Source: RUG572 sp964386385
GTDB taxonomy: Bacteria > Verrucomicrobiota > Kiritimatiellia > RFP12 > UBA1067
Direction of reading: 5' to 3'
Length of the DNA: 64,000 bases
NCBI GenBank assembly: GCA_964386385.1
Contig: CAYLRN010000010.1
Span: forward strand, 1-64,000
Made by a program: the position numbers and the translations under genes. A model generated the notes under the pieces. That model ran no database searches, was not told the DNA's origin, and worked only from the letters and a program-made list of their open reading frames with translations. Shown here piece by piece: positions 35,932-44,661 of the stretch. How positions within the stretch are numbered: the first letter of the stretch is position 1; each line of letters begins with the position of its first letter.

Positions 35932-37053
35932 ATGAAATTGAACAATCCATTTGTCCTGACAGGATATCACGGTCCCGAATATTTCTGTGACCGAATAAAG
36001 GAGACAGAAAAGTTGTGCGCTGCGATTCGCAACGACAGCAACGTCACGCTATTGTCTCCGCGACGCTATGGGAAAACGGGACTCATTTGGAATTCCTTCA
36101 ATCATCTGTCAAAAGACGACGAGTTCAAGACGATTTATCTGGACATCTTTGGGACCCAGAATCTCGCCGACTTTACAAAGGCGTTTGCCAATGCCGTCCT
36201 GGGGAGACTGGATACGCCATTGGAAAGAATGGGCGATGCCGCGAAGCGCCTAATTCAGAACCTTCGCCCCACTCTTTCCTATGACTCTTCGACCGGCAGC
36301 CCCTCCCTTTCATTTGACATCTCCCAGGTCCAGGCGGAACAGACGTTGTCGGAAGTGTTTGCATATCTCGCAAACCACGATTGTCGCACGGTCATAGCGA
36401 TAGACGAGTTCCAGCAGATCAGAAACTATCCAGAAAAAGGAGTGGAGGCGACACTGCGCAGCCATATCCAGTTCGCCCAGGTCCGCTTTATCTTCGCAGG
36501 GTCCAGACAGCATCTCATGCGTGACATTTTCACGTCGCCGCAGCGGCCTTTCTACCAGTCCACGCTGATGATGCCCCTGGACGTCATTCAGGAAGATTCA
36601 TATTACGAATTTGCGGACAGGTTCTTCGCCAACGCAGGACTCAAGCTGGATCGTGCCGCCTTCCATGCGCTCTACTCGCGCTTCAATGGAATAACATGGT
36701 ACATGCAGGCGATTCTCTGGGATCTTTATGCCGCACACATGGACGTGACCGATGAATCACAGATAGCGAACGCCGTCAAGGAGCGCGTTCTCGCCAATGA
36801 ATACGACCAGCAGATGATTCTGGAACTCCTGCCCGATGGCGCCAGACGGCTGGTAAAGGCGATTGCCCGCGAAGGAATGGTAAAGTCTCCGCAGGCAGGG
36901 GATTTCATTTTCAAATATGGTCTGCGGGCGGCAAGCAGCGTGAAAACCTCCCTTCAAATGCTTCTTGAAAATGAGATCCTGTATCGTGACAAGGACGGCT
37001 ATGTCATCTATGACAGGCTTTTCGCGGAATACTTGCGTTCCCTGCCTTTATGA
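35932..37053 (+). CDS. AAA-type ATPase with C-terminal winged-helix/nuclease-like region
   Basis: The 373-residue protein belongs to the archaeal-type ATPase group common in mobile accessory regions. Walker A is SPRRYGKTGL (about 42-51) and Walker B TVIAIDEFQQI (about 153-163), with a sensor-like FAGSRQHLM. The last 120 residues are helical and look like a winged-helix domain. Function is unknown; defence or regulatory roles are speculated for the family. Base composition is lower in GC than in flanking genes, suggesting transfer. Confidence 0.82.
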   Translation: MKLNNPFVLTGYHGPEYFCDRIKETEKLCAAIRNDSNVTLLSPRRYGKTGLIWNSFNHLSKDDEFKTIYLDIFGTQNLADFTKAFANAVLGRLDTPLERMGDAAKRLIQNLRPTLSYDSSTGSPSLSFDISQVQAEQTLSEVFAYLANHDCRTVIAIDEFQQIRNYPEKGVEATLRSHIQFAQVRFIFAGSRQHLMRDIFTSPQRPFYQSTLMMPLDVIQEDSYYEFADRFFANAGLKLDRAAFHALYSRFNGITWYMQAILWDLYAAHMDVTDESQIANAVKERVLANEYDQQMILELLPDGARRLVKAIAREGMVKSPQAGDFIFKYGLRAASSVKTSLQMLLENEILYRDKDGYVIYDRLFAEYLRSLPL

Positions 37054-37070
37054 CCAAGGGCAACACCCAC

Positions 37071-37099
37071 TTGCTTTCACACGCGATTTAACATATAAT
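37071..37099 (+). promoter_or_regulatory. Promoter of the toxin-antitoxin operon
   Basis: TTGCTT (37071-37076), 17-bp spacer, TATAAT (37094-37099). A conventional leader follows with AAAGGA at 37115-37120. Confidence 0.65.
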
Positions 37100-37130
37100 G
37101 TCGTGCATTCAACGAAAGGACTATTGAACC

Positions 37131-37400
37131 ATGGCCAATCTCACCATTTCCATGCCCTCTGCCGACAAGGCGGCCATCTCCGCGTTCTGCGATGCGACGG
37201 GCTTCACCATCTCCTCGCTCTTCAACGTCTTCACAAAGGCCGTACTGCGCGAACGCCGGCTGCCCTTTCAGGTCATCATGCCCGAAACGCCGAATGCCGA
37301 GACCATCGCCGCGATGGAGGAGGGCGACCGCATCGCCCGCGACCCTAGCGTGAAGGGGTACAGCGACCTCGACGAGTTCTGGAGGAGCCTTGACAAATGA
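37131..37400 (+). CDS. RelB/DinJ-family antitoxin
   Basis: The 89-residue protein has an N-terminal ribbon-helix-helix region (NLTISMPSADKAAISAFCDATGF region) and an acidic C-terminal tail that would wrap the toxin. RHH antitoxins repress their own operon with the toxin as corepressor. The stop overlaps the toxin ATG by four bases (ATGA), the usual coupling. Confidence 0.88.
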   Translation: MANLTISMPSADKAAISAFCDATGFTISSLFNVFTKAVLRERRLPFQVIMPETPNAETIAAMEEGDRIARDPSVKGYSDLDEFWRSLDK

Positions 37401-37675
37401 AGTACACGGTCAAAAACACCTCGGCATTCAAGAAGGACTACAAGCGCGCGAAGAGGCGCGGTCTTGACATTGCCAAGCTGCAAAGGGTCGTCGACCTTCT
37501 CGCCAATGGCGAATCGCTTCCGGAATCGCTGCGCGACCATGCGCTGACGGGCAACTGGGCGCATCACCGCGAATGCCATGTCGCGCCGGACTGGCTGCTC
37601 ATCTACCAGATCTGCGAAAACGTCCTCGTCCTCGAACTGACGCGCACGGGTTCGCACAGCGACCTTCTTGAGTAG
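37397..37675 (+). CDS. YafQ-family mRNA interferase toxin
   Basis: The 92-residue RelE-superfamily protein has the N-terminal FKKDYKRAKRRG helix and catalytic-type His residues in HHRECHVAPDWLLIYQI. The C-terminal RTGSHSDLL matches YafQ. These toxins cleave mRNA on the ribosome. The two-gene module lies between two accessory ATPases, suggesting island maintenance. Confidence 0.9.
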   Translation: MKYTVKNTSAFKKDYKRAKRRGLDIAKLQRVVDLLANGESLPESLRDHALTGNWAHHRECHVAPDWLLIYQICENVLVLELTRTGSHSDLLE

Positions 37676-37693
37676 GCGCGGAAGAAGGGCCGC

Positions 37694-39253
37694 TCAGTCT
37701 TCCTCGACTGCCGAATCGACGATTGTGCGCTTCTCCTTTGAAAAAGCGAGTCCAATGAGAGTGAGCGTCTTCCCGTTTCCGATGAAACGATCGGCGTAGC
37801 GGTTTTCCCTAATCTGCCGAATCGCCTCGGCAGCGGACTTGTCCAGTTTGAATTCAATGACATAGCAGTGCTCCGGCGTTTCCGCCGTCATGTCGATGCG
37901 ACCGTCGTTCGTCTTGACTTCCGCCTCCACGGCGACGCCGATGGACTTCAGAATCACGTATACGATGGCCTGCCACATCTGCTCGTTCTGCCGGTCTGTG
38001 AGGTCGTACGGAATGTTCGCGAAAAAGCCCTTGAGAATCTCAAGAAATCTCGGAACGTCGTGTGCGTAGAGCGCCTTGGCCGCGTTCGCCTGGGCCGTCC
38101 GCGAAAAATCCTCCTCCTGCGCCGTATAGGCCGGCGCGAGCTGCGTGACAAAGGAGTCCGCCACCTCCGCGTTCGGAAAGTCGAGCGTGTAGAGCCGTCG
38201 GCGACCGAGCCAGCGGAAGCCCGCAATCGTCAGATAGCCGGTCTGGAAGAGAAGCGTCGTGAGGTCTGCCCTGTCTGGCTCGTACGCCCCAAGGACAGAT
38301 TCATCCACATCCACCTTCGAGAAATCGAGGGGCCTTGTCTTGAGCGCGTCCACAAGAAATGTCGTCATCGCCGTCGTAGACCAGTAGTTACGAAGTTCGC
38401 CTGTCATGAGGCAGCGCCCAAGGGAGACGGGGTTGATGACGCGCTCCGCAATCGCGTTGAAACGATAGCCGTCGTACCAGCGTTCAATCTCCGCAAGTCC
38501 CTTTTCGTCCGTCCACCCGTTCGCCTCCGCGAAGCGGTGCAGGAGAACGGGCAGAAATCGAATCACCTCGCCGCGCGTGTAGCCGAAGAGCGTCGCCTGT
38601 GCGAGATCAAGCGTGATGTCCACGAGGTTGTTGAGGTCGGAGAAGATTGAGACTTTCGAGAACTTGCTGACGCCCGTGATGAAGGTGAAACGCTGCTTGC
38701 CCTCAAGCGTCTTTATCACGGAGTAGAATGCCTTGAGCGCGTCACGGAAGGAGCGCACCGCCGGCGTGTTGAGTTTTTTAAGGAGAGGCTTGTCGTACTC
38801 GTCCACGAGCAACGCAATCTGGCCGTCGGGCGACGTCTCCGCAAGGTCGCCGATCAGGTTCGACAACGTAATCGAGGCCGTCGCACCTTCGCGCAGGGGA
38901 ACGCCGTTGCGGCGGGCCTCTTCCGCGAGGACGTTGGTGAAGAGGGACTTCAGTTCCTCGGCGCAATCGGGCTGGACGCTTCCGAGGTCGAGGTGAAGGA
39001 CGGGCCACCGCTTCGACCAGTCCCACAGCGGCTCGATGTAGAGTCCCTTGAAGAGTTCGCGACGTCCCTCGAAAAGAGCCTGAAGAACCGAGACGGCAAG
39101 CGACTTTCCGAACCGCCTCGGACGGGCGATGAAAAACTGCGAACCAATCGACTGGTTCACGAGCGGCCAAAGCCGGTCGGTCTTGTCGACGTACGTAAAC
39201 CCGGTCTTGACGAGTTTGTCAAACGAGAAGGTGTCCGTGGCGAGTTTTTCCAT
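37694..39253 (-). CDS. AAA-ATPase-like / PD-(D/E)XK nuclease domain protein (DUF1703 type)
   Basis: The 519-residue protein has a P-loop-like ARPRRFGKSL and LLVDEYDKPL in the N-terminal ATPase-like domain. A C-terminal PD-(D/E)XK domain follows, with RIDMTAE and YVIEFKLDK as the acidic/Lys core. The family is widespread and multi-copy in gut bacteria, with unknown function. The start at 39253 lies 7 nt after TATAAT, again a leaderless layout. It is convergent with the toxin-antitoxin pair. Confidence 0.85.
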   Translation of the reverse strand: MEKLATDTFSFDKLVKTGFTYVDKTDRLWPLVNQSIGSQFFIARPRRFGKSLAVSVLQALFEGRRELFKGLYIEPLWDWSKRWPVLHLDLGSVQPDCAEELKSLFTNVLAEEARRNGVPLREGATASITLSNLIGDLAETSPDGQIALLVDEYDKPLLKKLNTPAVRSFRDALKAFYSVIKTLEGKQRFTFITGVSKFSKVSIFSDLNNLVDITLDLAQATLFGYTRGEVIRFLPVLLHRFAEANGWTDEKGLAEIERWYDGYRFNAIAERVINPVSLGRCLMTGELRNYWSTTAMTTFLVDALKTRPLDFSKVDVDESVLGAYEPDRADLTTLLFQTGYLTIAGFRWLGRRRLYTLDFPNAEVADSFVTQLAPAYTAQEEDFSRTAQANAAKALYAHDVPRFLEILKGFFANIPYDLTDRQNEQMWQAIVYVILKSIGVAVEAEVKTNDGRIDMTAETPEHCYVIEFKLDKSAAEAIRQIRENRYADRFIGNGKTLTLIGLAFSKEKRTIVDSAVEED

Positions 39254-39260
39254 GCGGGAG

Positions 39261-39290
39261 ATTATAGCACGTTCCGCCCAAACGGGGCAA
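39261..39290 (-). promoter_or_regulatory. Promoter of the DUF1703-type ATPase gene
   Basis: On the minus strand TTGCCC (39285-39290), an 18-bp spacer and TATAAT (39261-39266) end 7 nt before the ATG. Confidence 0.55.
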
Positions 39291-39318
39291 ACAGGGCATC
39301 GCCTTCCAAGAGCGCTCA

Positions 39319-39360
39319 AAAAACGAATCGGGCGGTTCGGAAAGCCCGAACCGCCCGATG
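39319..39360 (-). terminator. Intrinsic terminator of secDF
   Basis: A 13-bp stem (39328-39340 with 39348-39360; ATCGGGCGGTTCG and its complement) with a 7-nt loop is followed on the minus strand by CGTTTTTT (39319-39326). It lies 27 nt after the secDF stop. Confidence 0.88.
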
Positions 39361-39386
39361 GAGCGAACGCTGCGCTTCAGCGCGCG

Positions 39387-41963
39387 TCAGCCCTCGGAGG
39401 AATCGCTTTCCTTGTCGAACTGGGGACGGCGGCCCTTGTAGCACCACATCATGATCGGCGCGGCGATGAAGAGCGTCGAGAACGTTCCGCTGACGATGCC
39501 GAAGAGCATCGTAAGGGCGAAGTCGAAGATCGAGCCGTCGCCAAAGGCGAAGAGCGCGAGCACGGCGAAGAACGTCGTGAGCGAGGTGATGCAGGTGCGG
39601 CCAAGGCACTCGTTCATGGCCTTGTTGCAGAGTTCGCGGAGCGGCGTCTTCGCGTCCGTGCGAAGGTCTTCGCGGATTCGGTCGAAGACGACAATCGTGT
39701 CGTTCACCGAGTAGCCGACGATGGTCAGCAGGGCGGTGACGACGAGGAGGGAGACCTGACGACCGCAGAGCGAGAAGAGACCAAGGGAGATGAACGCATC
39801 ATGGGCGAGGGCGATGATTGCACCGACGCCGAAGCCCCACTCGAAGCGGAACGCGACGTAGATCAGAATCGCGCAGAGCGAGAGGATGACGGCCCAGGCT
39901 CCGGACTTCTTCAGGTCGGCGCCGACCGTGGAGCCGATTTCGTCGACGGAGATCTGCTGGATGTCCGCGTCCTTGAAAGCGTCCTGCAGAAGCTTCGTGA
40001 CATGGCCCGCGACGTCCTTGACACCCTTGTCCACAACGCTCTCGGCCGTGTAGCCGGTCTTGACGAGAAGCGTGGAGTCGCCGACGCCGTCCTGGTACTG
40101 AATGACTGTGGCGTTGTCGAACGGATCGAGCGTCTTGCGGATGTCGCCCACGGAGGGCTTCGCGTCCTGCTTGACCGAGTAGACGAGGGACGTGCCACCC
40201 GTGAGGTCGACGGCCAGCACGGCGGCGGGCGTCGTGAACGCGCGGAAGAAGAAGATGCCGAGCGTGAGGAAGACGAGCGAGAACGCGCCGATCGTCGCCT
40301 TGCGGCCGTACTTCATGAAGTCGATCGTCGGCAGCTTGGAGGCGAAGTTGAACATACGGAACGGCTTCATCGAATTGGGATTGACCGTCTTATCGAAGAT
40401 GAGGCGCGTGACGACGACGGCGGTGAACATGGAGATGATCACGCCCGCCGTGAGGGTGATGGCGTAGCCGCGCACCGGGCCGGTGCCGACGATGAAGAGG
40501 ACGACGCCCGTGACGATCGTCGTGATGTTCGAGTCAAGGATCGCGGAGAACGCATGGCCGTAGCCTTCCTTGATCGCCGTGCCGGCGGAGACCTTCTTCT
40601 CGAACTCCTCGCGGATGCGCTCGAAGATGATCACGTTCGCGTCCACGGCCATGCCGAGCGTCAGGACAAGGCCTGCGATGCCGGGCATCGTGAGGACGGG
40701 AAGCTGGAGCGAACCGGTGGCGCCCATGGAGGCGTCCTTGGCGAAGACGCCGAGGATATTCGCGACGAAGACGAGCGCTGCCGGCAGGAGCATGACGTCC
40801 AGGAAGAGCGCGACGTTCGCGACCATGCCGGACATTCCATAGTATATGGCCATGAAGATGGCGACGAGCAGGAAGCCGAGCGCGGCGGCTACCATGCCGG
40901 CCGTCTTGGCGTCTTCGCCGACGGTCGGGGAGACGGCGGATTCGGCAAGGAGCTTGAGCGGGGCGGGAAGGGCGCCTGCGTTCAGGTCGTTCGCAAGCTG
41001 CTGGGCCTCGGCGGCCGTGAAGTGGCCGGTGATCTGTCCGTGGTTCGTGATCTCGCTCTGGATGACGGGGGCGGAGACGAGCGTGTCGTCAAGGATGATG
41101 GCGAGCTGGCGGCCGCGGTCGCTGGGGTTCTTCGGCCCATGCGCGACGTAGTTGCGCGTGACGTCGCCGAAGAGGCGGGCGCCCTTCGCGTCGAAGGAGA
41201 AGCTGATCGCAAGGGAGCCGGCGGGGTCGCGCTCGACGCTTGCGGAGGTCAGGTACTCGCCGGTGATCGGCTGGGGGTTGCCCTTGGAATCGCGGGCGGG
41301 GGCGCTGCGGCTCACGAAAGCGGCGCGATAGGATTCGGCGTCCTCCTTCTGGAGCATGAACTGGTAGCGCGGGTCCGGCGTGTGGAACGCGGCGAGGCGG
41401 GAGGCGAAGCCGGGACGGGAGGCGATTTCCTCGTAGTTCGCGGCGCGGACGAATCCGGCGCCGCCGCGTTCGTACCCTTCGGGGCAGGCGTCGGTGGACA
41501 TGAGCTTGTTGACGAGCTCGTCGTTGCGCGGATGCGTAAGTCGGAATTCAAGGAACGCCGCGGACTGGAGCGACTTCTTCGCGGCCTTGCGCGTCGCCTC
41601 GTCGATGCCGGGAAGCTGGACGAGAAGGCGGTGTCCCTTCATTCCCTGGATCACCGGCTCGTTCATGCCCATGCCGTCCACGCGGCGGCGGACGACCTGG
41701 ATGATGCGCGAGTCGCAGTTGTCGAGCGTCTTGGCGATTTCGCGCTCGACGGCGCCGACTTCGTTGGTCAGCGACGGACGGGCGGCGACGATCGTCTCGC
41801 GGAGCTTGTCCGTGTCCACGCCAAGCGTAAACGACGTGCCGCCCTTGAGGTCAAGGCCGAATCGCAGCTTGTTCGCAACCGGGAACGTCACGTAGATCGA
41901 GAAGACGGAGATGATCAGCAGCGCCAACCACTTCCATACGTCATTCCTTGAATCCGAATTCAT
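39387..41963 (-). CDS. secDF: SecD-SecF fusion protein translocase subunit
   Basis: The 858-residue protein joins SecD (about 1-520) and SecF (about 530-840), using the proton gradient to pull secreted proteins through SecYEG. SecD-type GLDLKGGTSF, the domain with VVRRRVDGMGMNEP and GMAVDANVIIFERIREE are present. The SecF half has VDLTGGTSLVY and GYSVNDTIVVFDRIRED. The start at 41963 is preferred because AAGGA lies 7 nt upstream; an in-frame codon at 42014 is less likely. It ends an apparent operon with rluA-type and coiled-coil genes. Confidence 0.95.
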   Translation of the reverse strand: MNSDSRNDVWKWLALLIISVFSIYVTFPVANKLRFGLDLKGGTSFTLGVDTDKLRETIVAARPSLTNEVGAVEREIAKTLDNCDSRIIQVVRRRVDGMGMNEPVIQGMKGHRLLVQLPGIDEATRKAAKKSLQSAAFLEFRLTHPRNDELVNKLMSTDACPEGYERGGAGFVRAANYEEIASRPGFASRLAAFHTPDPRYQFMLQKEDAESYRAAFVSRSAPARDSKGNPQPITGEYLTSASVERDPAGSLAISFSFDAKGARLFGDVTRNYVAHGPKNPSDRGRQLAIILDDTLVSAPVIQSEITNHGQITGHFTAAEAQQLANDLNAGALPAPLKLLAESAVSPTVGEDAKTAGMVAAALGFLLVAIFMAIYYGMSGMVANVALFLDVMLLPAALVFVANILGVFAKDASMGATGSLQLPVLTMPGIAGLVLTLGMAVDANVIIFERIREEFEKKVSAGTAIKEGYGHAFSAILDSNITTIVTGVVLFIVGTGPVRGYAITLTAGVIISMFTAVVVTRLIFDKTVNPNSMKPFRMFNFASKLPTIDFMKYGRKATIGAFSLVFLTLGIFFFRAFTTPAAVLAVDLTGGTSLVYSVKQDAKPSVGDIRKTLDPFDNATVIQYQDGVGDSTLLVKTGYTAESVVDKGVKDVAGHVTKLLQDAFKDADIQQISVDEIGSTVGADLKKSGAWAVILSLCAILIYVAFRFEWGFGVGAIIALAHDAFISLGLFSLCGRQVSLLVVTALLTIVGYSVNDTIVVFDRIREDLRTDAKTPLRELCNKAMNECLGRTCITSLTTFFAVLALFAFGDGSIFDFALTMLFGIVSGTFSTLFIAAPIMMWCYKGRRPQFDKESDSSEG

Positions 41964-42015
41964 CTTTTGTCCTTGCGTTTTACCTTTGCAAAAATCGAAC
42001 TTTGATTGTATCAAA

Positions 42016-42276
42016 TCATCGGGGGGACTTCAAGCGTCGGCGGATGCGCAAAAAGAGGCCGATGCAGAAGACGTAGGCGCAGAGGCCGGCGCAGAAGAAG
42101 ACCCAGGTGGAGACGGTGTTGGGGTCGCCGACCTGGTTGTCCTCGGCGATCCTTGCGGCGACGCCGAGACACGCAAGGACGAGGGACGCCGCGAGGGCAA
42201 GCGCAGTCCGCTTCGCGCTGAAGAACGGCGCGGACGCCGGCGCTGGACGGAAGGGGGTCACAGCGTCCTCGTCCAC
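42016..42276 (-). CDS. Small two-helix membrane protein
   Basis: The 86-residue protein has two hydrophobic segments (about 24-42 and 57-77) and a basic C-terminus (RIRRRLKSPR). No family is recognised. It overlaps the end of the pseudouridine synthase gene by 19 bases and lies just before secDF, so a role in membrane protein export is possible but unproven. Confidence 0.6.
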   Translation of the reverse strand: MDEDAVTPFRPAPASAPFFSAKRTALALAASLVLACLGVAARIAEDNQVGDPNTVSTWVFFCAGLCAYVFCIGLFLRIRRRLKSPR

Positions 42277-43187
42277 CTCGGATAGTCGGTGCGGAGCTCC
42301 ATCTCGTCGCCGGAGAGGGGGTGGCGGAAATGGGCGGAAAATGCGTGGAGGCAGTGCCCGGCCATGTTCTCCACGGCGAAGGCGCCGTAGAGGCGGTCGT
42401 TGACGATGTGCATTCCGGCGAGGGCGAGCTGTGCGCGGATCTGGTGGGTGACCCCGGTGCGGATCTTCACCTCCAGGAGCGTCCGCGGCTCCGTGCCGGC
42501 GGAAGACCAGGCGACGGGGGCGTACTTCGTGACGGCGCGCATCGGCGCGGAGCGGACGGCGGAGCGCGCGCGGCGGACGTCGATCATGCGGCAGTAGGGG
42601 ACGTCGGGGTCGTGTACAAGCTCGTTCTCAAGCGTCCCGCCGACGGCGTACGAGCCTTCGACGAGGGCGTAGTACGTCTTCTCCACGGCCTGTTCGGCGA
42701 ACTGCGCGCGCATCGCCTCGAAGACGGGCTGGGTCTTGGCGACGAGAACGAGGCCGGAGGTGTCGGCGTCTATCCGATGGAGTGCGCCGGCCATCATCGG
42801 CTGGTCGCCCACCTCCGCGACGGCTGGCCATTGTGCGACGACGCCGTTCATGAGCGTCCCGCGCTCGCGCCACGTCAGCGGCTGGACGGGCATCCCGGCA
42901 GGCTTGTCGACCGCAATCAGCGAGTCGTCCTCGAAGATGGCGTCCACGTCGACGGAGGCGTCGGGGGAGACGCGGTTGTCGGAGGCCTCGGCGAGAAAGG
43001 CGACGTCCACCCTCTCGCCGCCGCGCAGCTTCAGTCCCTTGAAGCCCGGCCGTCCGTTGACCGAAACGCAGCCGCCCTCGCACGCCTCGCGGCAGAACGG
43101 CTTCGTGGAAGACGGGAAATGGGCAAAGAGGGCGGCGTCCAGACGGACGCCACCCTTTTCGACCGTAAACGACTCGCCCTTAATCAT
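42258..43187 (-). CDS. RluA-family pseudouridine synthase
   Basis: The 309-residue enzyme has an N-terminal S4-like RNA-binding region and the catalytic HRIDADTSG motif (Asp nucleophile). Further support is DDSLIAVDKPAGMPVQP and the TGVTHQIRAQLALAGMHIVNDRLYG block. It isomerises uridine in rRNA or tRNA; the target site is not predictable. It overlaps both neighbours slightly, indicating an operon. Confidence 0.92.
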   Translation of the reverse strand: MIKGESFTVEKGGVRLDAALFAHFPSSTKPFCREACEGGCVSVNGRPGFKGLKLRGGERVDVAFLAEASDNRVSPDASVDVDAIFEDDSLIAVDKPAGMPVQPLTWRERGTLMNGVVAQWPAVAEVGDQPMMAGALHRIDADTSGLVLVAKTQPVFEAMRAQFAEQAVEKTYYALVEGSYAVGGTLENELVHDPDVPYCRMIDVRRARSAVRSAPMRAVTKYAPVAWSSAGTEPRTLLEVKIRTGVTHQIRAQLALAGMHIVNDRLYGAFAVENMAGHCLHAFSAHFRHPLSGDEMELRTDYPRWTRTL

Positions 43188-43344
43188 AGCGGTCTGTCAT
43201 TATCGACGGCAACGGCCCCAGCCCTTCCCACGAGCGGCTTGAAGACCAGGGCAGATCCGAATCCTCGGCCGAATCCGCAATGCATCCCGCAAGAAGCCCG
43301 AAAGCCAGGAGAAGCAGGATGCGCGCGATGGCGGAGACGTTCAT
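43180..43344 (-). CDS. Mini-lipoprotein of 54 residues
   Basis: A short reading frame begins 8 nt after the coiled-coil gene stop with a lipoprotein signal (LLLLAFGLLAGC, Cys about 21). A mature tail of 34 residues follows, rich in Ser, Asp and Trp (DLPWSSSRSWEG). GGAG lies 10 nt upstream. It overlaps the pseudouridine synthase start by 8 bases. No family known to me with certainty; short export-signal proteins like this are easily missed by gene finders. Confidence 0.6.
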   Translation of the reverse strand: MNVSAIARILLLLAFGLLAGCIADSAEDSDLPWSSSRSWEGLGPLPSIMTDRYD

Positions 43345-43352
43345 CGGCCGGT

Positions 43353-44498
43353 TCACTCCGCGAAGACAACATCGCCCTTCGCCGCCTCGGACTGCGCCCA
43401 GTTGCCAAGGACGTCGGCGATCACGAAGTTCTTGCCGGAGACGACCGAACGGAGGCGGATGCGCCCGACGAACTCGCCGGCGGGGCCCTTGAAGCCCTTG
43501 CGGCGGAGGCACATCTCGATCTGCGGCAGGGCGCCCTGCTTTTCAGGGCCGAGCATTTCCTTCATCGCGACGTCGGAGAACTCGACGACGGCGAACATCA
43601 GTTTGTTGTCGACGTGGACGAGCTTGCCCTTGTCGCCGACGGGAAGCGAGGTGATCGCGCTGGCCGCGCCGGAGGCGGCGGCCGGAGACTGCCTGACCGC
43701 ATCGGCGAGCATCTTCTTCAGCTGGTCGACGAGCTTGTCCTTCTTGGCAAGGTCCTCCCGGGCGGCGTCCGTCTCGTCCTTCGCGCTCTGGAGCTCGTCC
43801 TTGGCGGAGGCGATTTCGGAGTTGAGGTCCTCGACCTGCTGCTTCGTCTTCGCGAGCTGCTCCTCGACGGCTTTCTTCGCCGCCTCGGCCTCCTCGACCT
43901 TCTTCTTCTGCTCCTCGCAGTCGATCTTGGCCTGGCGGAGTTCGGGCTTGAGCTTGTTGTGGTCGTTGGCGAGGGCTTCGAGCTTCGTGCGGACGTTGGC
44001 CAGCTCGGTGCGCGTGGTGTTGAGCTTGGACTGCTGCGCCTTGGCGCGCTCGACGAGCTGGTCGAGGAGCTCGGCGGCCGTGCCGGGACCCTTCTTCACG
44101 AAGTCGCCGGGGTTGGCGGCGTCGGCGATCTTCTCCCCGTCGACGCCCAGCTTGTAGAGGTTGCGGAGCTGGACGCGCTCGTTCGTGTCCCACTTGAACG
44201 TGTCGAGGTTGGCCTCCTCCAGCTGGGCGGGATAGTCCTCAAGCAGATTCTCCGTCTCGGGCGTCTCCACCGACTTGGCCTCGACCGGCGAGACGTCCTT
44301 GCGGACTTCCGGCACGGTGGTCGGCTTGGACGCATCGACCTTCTCGATGGTCCTCGACACCGTCACCAGATAGTCTTCCAGCTGGCGGTTCCTGTCCTTG
44401 AGCAGTTCCTTCTTGCCATAAAGCCCGAATTCAAAGTAAAGCGCGACTGCCGCGACAGCGAGGATCACGTATACGAGAGCGTGCACAGCTTTGTTCAT
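43353..44498 (-). CDS. Membrane-anchored coiled-coil protein
   Basis: The 381-residue protein has an N-terminal membrane span (about 5-25), a linker, then a long coiled coil at about 140-275 rich in Lys/Glu/Ala heptads. A C-terminal domain of about 90 residues contains GEFVGRIRLRSVVSGKNFVIADV, perhaps a beta-barrel. The plan resembles proteins that bridge the membrane and cell wall, but no function is recognised. It heads the minus-strand cluster ending in secDF. Confidence 0.75.
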   Translation of the reverse strand: MNKAVHALVYVILAVAAVALYFEFGLYGKKELLKDRNRQLEDYLVTVSRTIEKVDASKPTTVPEVRKDVSPVEAKSVETPETENLLEDYPAQLEEANLDTFKWDTNERVQLRNLYKLGVDGEKIADAANPGDFVKKGPGTAAELLDQLVERAKAQQSKLNTTRTELANVRTKLEALANDHNKLKPELRQAKIDCEEQKKKVEEAEAAKKAVEEQLAKTKQQVEDLNSEIASAKDELQSAKDETDAAREDLAKKDKLVDQLKKMLADAVRQSPAAASGAASAITSLPVGDKGKLVHVDNKLMFAVVEFSDVAMKEMLGPEKQGALPQIEMCLRRKGFKGPAGEFVGRIRLRSVVSGKNFVIADVLGNWAQSEAAKGDVVFAE

Positions 44499-44661
44499 GT
44501 TGTAGAGCCTTTTTTAACTAGCCAGATTGTCCTTGGCACGGACACACCGCGCCGTGTGGATAAGGATAATGGAATTTCCGCGTTTCGGCAATAGGAAAAT
44601 GAAAAAACTTTCAGAGACGCATTTTGCCGGAACGCGGACGGTTCCGCCGCCGGGGCTTCGG

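Noticed and set aside
39129..41951. 940-codon open frame antisense to secDF
   Set aside because: Shadow of the SecDF coding sequence with Glu/Arg/Asp-rich composition and no fold.
44629..44646. CGGAAC/GTTCCG stem after the TolC-family gene as terminator
   Set aside because: Only six base pairs and no T run on the minus strand.
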